A stretch of DNA of 7,187 nt from JAKFEW01 sp036675505 (lineage in GTDB: Bacteria; Cyanobacteriota; Sericytochromatia; S15B-MN24; JAQBPE01). The notes beneath the pieces are model-generated. The model did no database searches. It was not told the DNA's origin and was given only the letters and a program-made list of their open reading frames with translations. The stretch spans positions 1 through 7,187 of the forward strand of contig JAKFEW010000012.1 in NCBI GenBank assembly GCA_036675505.1. The letters are read 5' to 3'. Below are positions 5,178 to 7,187 of the stretch, piece by piece. Within the stretch, counting starts at the first letter, position 1; each line of letters opens with the position of its first letter. The translations under genes were made by a program, and so were the position numbers.

Positions 5178-5429
5178 CTAGGTGTCGTCGTCATTCAACT
5201 GGTCTGCGCGGCCACGGACACGTAGGCCGCGGAAGTCGCGCCAGGTGAGCCCGCTCGGTGTCTTGCGCTTCTGCAGCTCGAGCAGAACGTTGGGTGTGCA
5301 CGCTAGGAAGAGGCAGAGCGCCTCCATGCTCTCGTGATTGGGGAAGACGACGATGCGCTCGCCGCCGCCCGAGCGAGCGGGCCCCTCGACCCAAGCGTGA
5401 TGTGCAACCAGCCGGAAGTCATCGCCTAC
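5178..5429 (-). pseudogene. Headless ORF: 83-codon C-terminal fragment of an unrecognised protein
   Basis: The minus-strand frame ending at TAG 5178-5180 is open upstream through 5429 and reads like a genuine globular protein: DDFRLVAHHAWVEGPARSG, GGERIVVFPNHESMEALCLF, then LLELQKRKTPSGLTWRDFRG. It has no ATG, GTG or TTG before the internal ATG at 5327, which would give only 49 residues, would cut through the protein-like part and has no good ribosome site. The fragment begins where the copper-monooxygenase-like gene ends (its TAG is 5428-5426) and continues in the -1 frame relative to it. Most likely a gene lost its 5' end at a recombination junction. Alternatives are a non-standard start or frameshifted extension of the upstream gene. 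I recognise no domain; the dense aromatic and charged pattern argues against chance. Confidence 0.55.
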
Positions 5430-6412
5430 GGCGCCCCATCCGTGTCGTAGAGCGCCCGCCCGTCGGCCGGGCCCGGATAGAAGTACATGAACAAGTTCGA
5501 GTGCTCCTCGGTCTCGACGTGCGGCCCGAACTTGATCACGCGATCGCCGTCGTTCACGAACGTCGACGTGTAGAGCAGGCGCTCGCCGGCCCGGAGCGCG
5601 AGCGGCGGGTCGTAGGTCTTGAAGGGCGGCTCGTCCCAGTCGTCGCTCGAATAGAGCGCGTCGCCCTTCGCCTCGCCGTCGAGCCGGTTGACCTCGAACT
5701 TCTTGCCGCGGCTGTGGAAGTGCCCGGTCATCGCGAGGATCTTCACGTCCTGGTCGTGCCCGAGCCGCTTCAGGTCGACGAACTTCCTTTCCTGGGTGGT
5801 GGCCTTCGGGTCGATGTCGAGGTTCTTGTTGATCGCGAAGAGCATGCCCAGGTTCTGCGCCTTCTCCGCGTTCTTGGCGAACCAGAAGTTGATCTTCACC
5901 TGCCCCTGGTCGCCGGGCGTCTGCTGGGTCGTGGCGTTCACCCAGTGGGTCTGGACGATCAGCTGCTGGCGCTTCTTGAGCCGCAGCACGACGCCCTCCG
6001 GCAGCCGCCAGTCCATGTTGCCGGTCTGCGCGGCCGCGAACATGTCGTAGAGGTCGTAGGCGACGGCGTCGAAGGTGTCCTCGACGTGGTCCGGCGCCTG
6101 GTGGCGATCGCTCTTGAAGACGTTGCAGTGGTGGCTGCCGGTCGGATAGCTGATCTGGATCCGCGCGATCGCGACGTCCTGATCGACCGGCAGCTTCATG
6201 AAGAAGTTCTTCTGCACCTCGCTGCCGGGCGGCACGGCGAAGGGGCCGATCGACAGCTGCACGCCTTCCCCGGCGGGCGGCGCGGCCAACAGGGCGGCCT
6301 GGGCGGCCGTGGCGACCGGCGCGGAGGACGTGGCCGGGGCCGGCGCCATCGCGGCCGGCTGGCAGGCGGCGATCAGGAGGGCGAGCGGGAGGATGGCGGA
6401 AGCATGGCGCAT
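5426..6412 (-). CDS. Copper type II monooxygenase-like (PHM/DBM-like) lipoprotein
   Basis: A 328-residue protein from ATG 6412. The N-terminus is a lipoprotein signal, MRHASAILPLALLIAAC with lipobox IAAC and Cys17, followed by an Ala/Pro linker to ~48; it is thus exported and membrane-anchored. The rest matches the two-domain fold of peptidylglycine hydroxylating / dopamine beta-monooxygenases. The candidate CuH site is His94-His95 (GSHHCNVF) with His156 (QTHWVN). The candidate CuM site is His231-X-His233 (GHFHSRG), plus the position usually held by Met. C-terminal family features include WDEPPFKTYDPPL (259-271), a TFVNDGD strand and FGPHVETEEHSN (295-306). In PHM the third CuM ligand is the Met of a DEMCN-like motif; here the aligned EEHSN has His304. 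The family uses O2 and a reductant to hydroxylate C-H bonds; the bacterial substrate is unknown. No strong ribosome site precedes the ATG. It is divergent from the repeat protein at 6594. Confidence 0.85.
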   Translation of the reverse strand: MRHASAILPLALLIAACQPAAMAPAPATSSAPVATAAQAALLAAPPAGEGVQLSIGPFAVPPGSEVQKNFFMKLPVDQDVAIARIQISYPTGSHHCNVFKSDRHQAPDHVEDTFDAVAYDLYDMFAAAQTGNMDWRLPEGVVLRLKKRQQLIVQTHWVNATTQQTPGDQGQVKINFWFAKNAEKAQNLGMLFAINKNLDIDPKATTQERKFVDLKRLGHDQDVKILAMTGHFHSRGKKFEVNRLDGEAKGDALYSSDDWDEPPFKTYDPPLALRAGERLLYTSTFVNDGDRVIKFGPHVETEEHSNLFMYFYPGPADGRALYDTDGAP

Positions 6413-6593
6413 AGGGCTGACATACCCACCGGATCGGCCGAAGACCGCCTCATGAGAGGATTCTCACGGATCGCGCTACATTCCTTGACCGGTCGTTCAT
6501 CGCGAATTAACCGTCCGTTGGCGTCCTTAACCGGCCTCGCAGCCGATAGGGTTCTTGTTCCGCTCGTGCGAATCATTGGAGTTGGAGTCGGCA
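6413..6593. promoter_or_regulatory. Divergent intergenic region with phased TTRACCG repeats and a small palindrome
   Basis: The 181 bp separate two divergent genes. Three same-strand repeats TTGACCG (6485-6491), TTAACCG (6507-6513) and TTAACCG (6527-6533) are spaced 22 and 20 bp, about two helical turns, so they present on one DNA face. Copies one and three extend to CCTTRACCGG. A palindrome TGAGA-GGAT-TCTCA is at 6453-6466, nearer the lipoprotein gene. No confident -35/-10 pair was found on either strand, although TTGACC at 6485 could be a -35. The region probably controls one or both genes. Confidence 0.45.
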
Positions 6594-7187
6594 ATGGCAA
6601 TCCAGACAGTCGGATACTTCGCCCAGGTCCCGAACCGCCAGTACGTGCCCGCCACCCAGGCGCCCACGTACACGCCGGCCACGACCGCCGGCTACACGGT
6701 GGACGCGTACCGCGCGAGCCAGCTGCCGCGCTTCCTGCGCCCCGCGGCGCCCCAGCCGACCTACGGCCCGACGCCGGCCGGCTACCCGCAGCCGGGCTAC
6801 CCGCAGCCCTACCCGCAGCCGGGTTACCCCCAGGCCGGCTATCCGCAGCCCTACCCGCAGCCCAATTACCCGCAGCCCAACGTCCCCCCGACCAACTACC
6901 CCCAGCCCAACTACCCCCAGCCCAACTACCCCCAGCCCGGCTATCCCCAGCCCGGCTTCCCCCAGCCTTACCCGCAGCCCGGCTTCCCGCCCGCCGGCCC
7001 GGTGCAGCCCGCCGGCCAGTCGCAGTTCCAGGCCGAAATCCAGCGGATGCTCGGCCAGGTGATGGCGATCCAGCAGCAGATCGACGCGATCGTCCGTGGC
7101 GTCCAGCAGCCGGCCCCGGGCGCCTATCCCGGCGCGTTCCCCGGCGCGCTGCCCCCGATGGCGCCGCCGCCCCCGCCCCCGCCGCCC
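6594..7187 (+). CDS. Tyr-Pro-Gln-rich repeat protein with coiled-coil segment, C-terminus cut off by window edge
   Basis: ATG 6594 is preceded by TTGGAGTTGGAG, with GGAG six nt upstream, fixing the start; 198 codons are visible with no stop. There is no signal peptide or membrane helix. Residues 1-62 are Thr/Ala/Pro/Tyr-rich with a short mixed segment VDAYRASQLPRFLR (36-49). Residues 63-132 are an array of [GN]YPQP-type units. Residues ~143-172 (QFQAEIQRMLGQVMAIQQQI onward) form a likely amphipathic coiled coil for self-association. From ~173 the chain becomes Pro/Gly-rich and ends in a run of eight prolines at the edge. Such a layout is typical of disordered scaffold, surface or condensate-forming proteins; I do not recognise a family. 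It shares its upstream region with the copper-monooxygenase-like lipoprotein. The reading frame is secure; function is unknown. Confidence 0.85.
   Translation, partial: MAIQTVGYFAQVPNRQYVPATQAPTYTPATTAGYTVDAYRASQLPRFLRPAAPQPTYGPTPAGYPQPGYPQPYPQPGYPQAGYPQPYPQPNYPQPNVPPTNYPQPNYPQPNYPQPGYPQPGFPQPYPQPGFPPAGPVQPAGQSQFQAEIQRMLGQVMAIQQQIDAIVRGVQQPAPGAYPGAFPGALPPMAPPPPPPPP
6780..6989 (+). repeat. Coding repeat array: 13 YPQP-type units, with three copies of a 14-residue super-unit
   Basis: Residues 63-132 contain twelve YPQ and one FPQ unit. A higher order is visible: GYPQPGYPQPYPQP (6780-6821), GYPQAGYPQPYPQP (6822-6863) and GYPQPGFPQPYPQP (6939-6980) are three copies of one 14-residue super-unit. 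Asn-led units and one degenerate unit (NVPPT) lie between copies two and three. Confidence 0.9.
6894..6938 (+). repeat. Perfect 15-bp tandem repeat, three copies
   Basis: AACTACCCCCAGCCC occurs three times in exact tandem, encoding NYPQP each time. The nucleotide identity, with CCC proline codons, contrasts with CCG-rich units in the rest of the array and points to recent local expansion; the unit length keeps the frame. Confidence 0.92.

Noticed and set aside
5191..5394. Minus-strand ATG-started frame in the headless-ORF region
   Set aside because: Its Arg/Ala/Gly-rich translation is typical of a shifted frame, whereas the frame ending at 5178 reads like a globular protein.
5688..6050. Plus-strand frame opposite the copper-monooxygenase-like gene
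   Set aside because: Antisense to conserved His motifs; no ribosome site and no recognisable domain.
6373..6600. Minus-strand frame across the divergent intergenic region
   Set aside because: It overlaps the lipoprotein start and the ribosome site of the repeat protein; composition is unconvincing.
1..7187. RNA genes, CRISPR arrays or intact insertion sequences
   Set aside because: No cloverleaf or rRNA-like conserved stretch, no regularly spaced repeats with unique spacers, and no transposase-like frame with terminal repeats were seen; the only regular array is coding (6780-6989).

Overview
The window is GC-rich (visibly lower only between about 2790 and 3900). It carries a Ser/Thr kinase fused to an AAA-type ATPase, a lipoprotein resembling a copper type II monooxygenase, a Sel1-repeat protein and a long proline-rich repeat protein. 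This mix suggests a Myxococcota or related deltaproteobacterial-type genome. That is an inference from gene content and composition; no rRNA or marker gene is present.

Left block (1-2809). A minus-strand Ser/Thr kinase-AAA protein runs off the left edge (1-1628, C-terminus missing). It is transcribed divergently from an unrecognised 367-residue plus-strand protein (1685-2788). The 56 bp between them contain overlapping -10-like hexamers on the two strands (1664-1670). A strong hairpin (2781-2809) that includes the stop codon closes the plus-strand gene.

Middle accessory block (about 2810-5425). In order: a 9-bp inverted repeat (2819-2850); a possible 72-codon ORF (2818-3036); a Sel1-repeat gene with a signal peptide (3077-3599), split by a +1-type frameshift at a C5G5 run; a small two-helix membrane protein on the minus strand (3644-3856); a two-gene minus-strand operon of an excisionase-type HTH protein (4511-5059) and a PIN-domain nuclease (3951-4511), which looks like a toxin-antitoxin module with its own promoter and a 17-bp imperfect palindrome; and an open frame of 83 codons with no start codon (5178-5429) directly behind the next gene's stop. 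A broken gene, a headless gene and a TA module together suggest a region of insertion and decay between two stable backbone blocks.

Right block (5426-7187). A minus-strand lipoprotein with the His-His / His / His-X-His signature of peptidylglycine hydroxylating / dopamine beta-monooxygenase-like proteins (5426-6412) is divergent from a plus-strand Tyr-Pro-Gln-rich repeat protein (6594 to the right edge). The 181-bp gap between them holds three phased TTRACCG direct repeats and a small palindrome.

Nothing supports an RNA gene, CRISPR array, intact insertion sequence or replication origin here.
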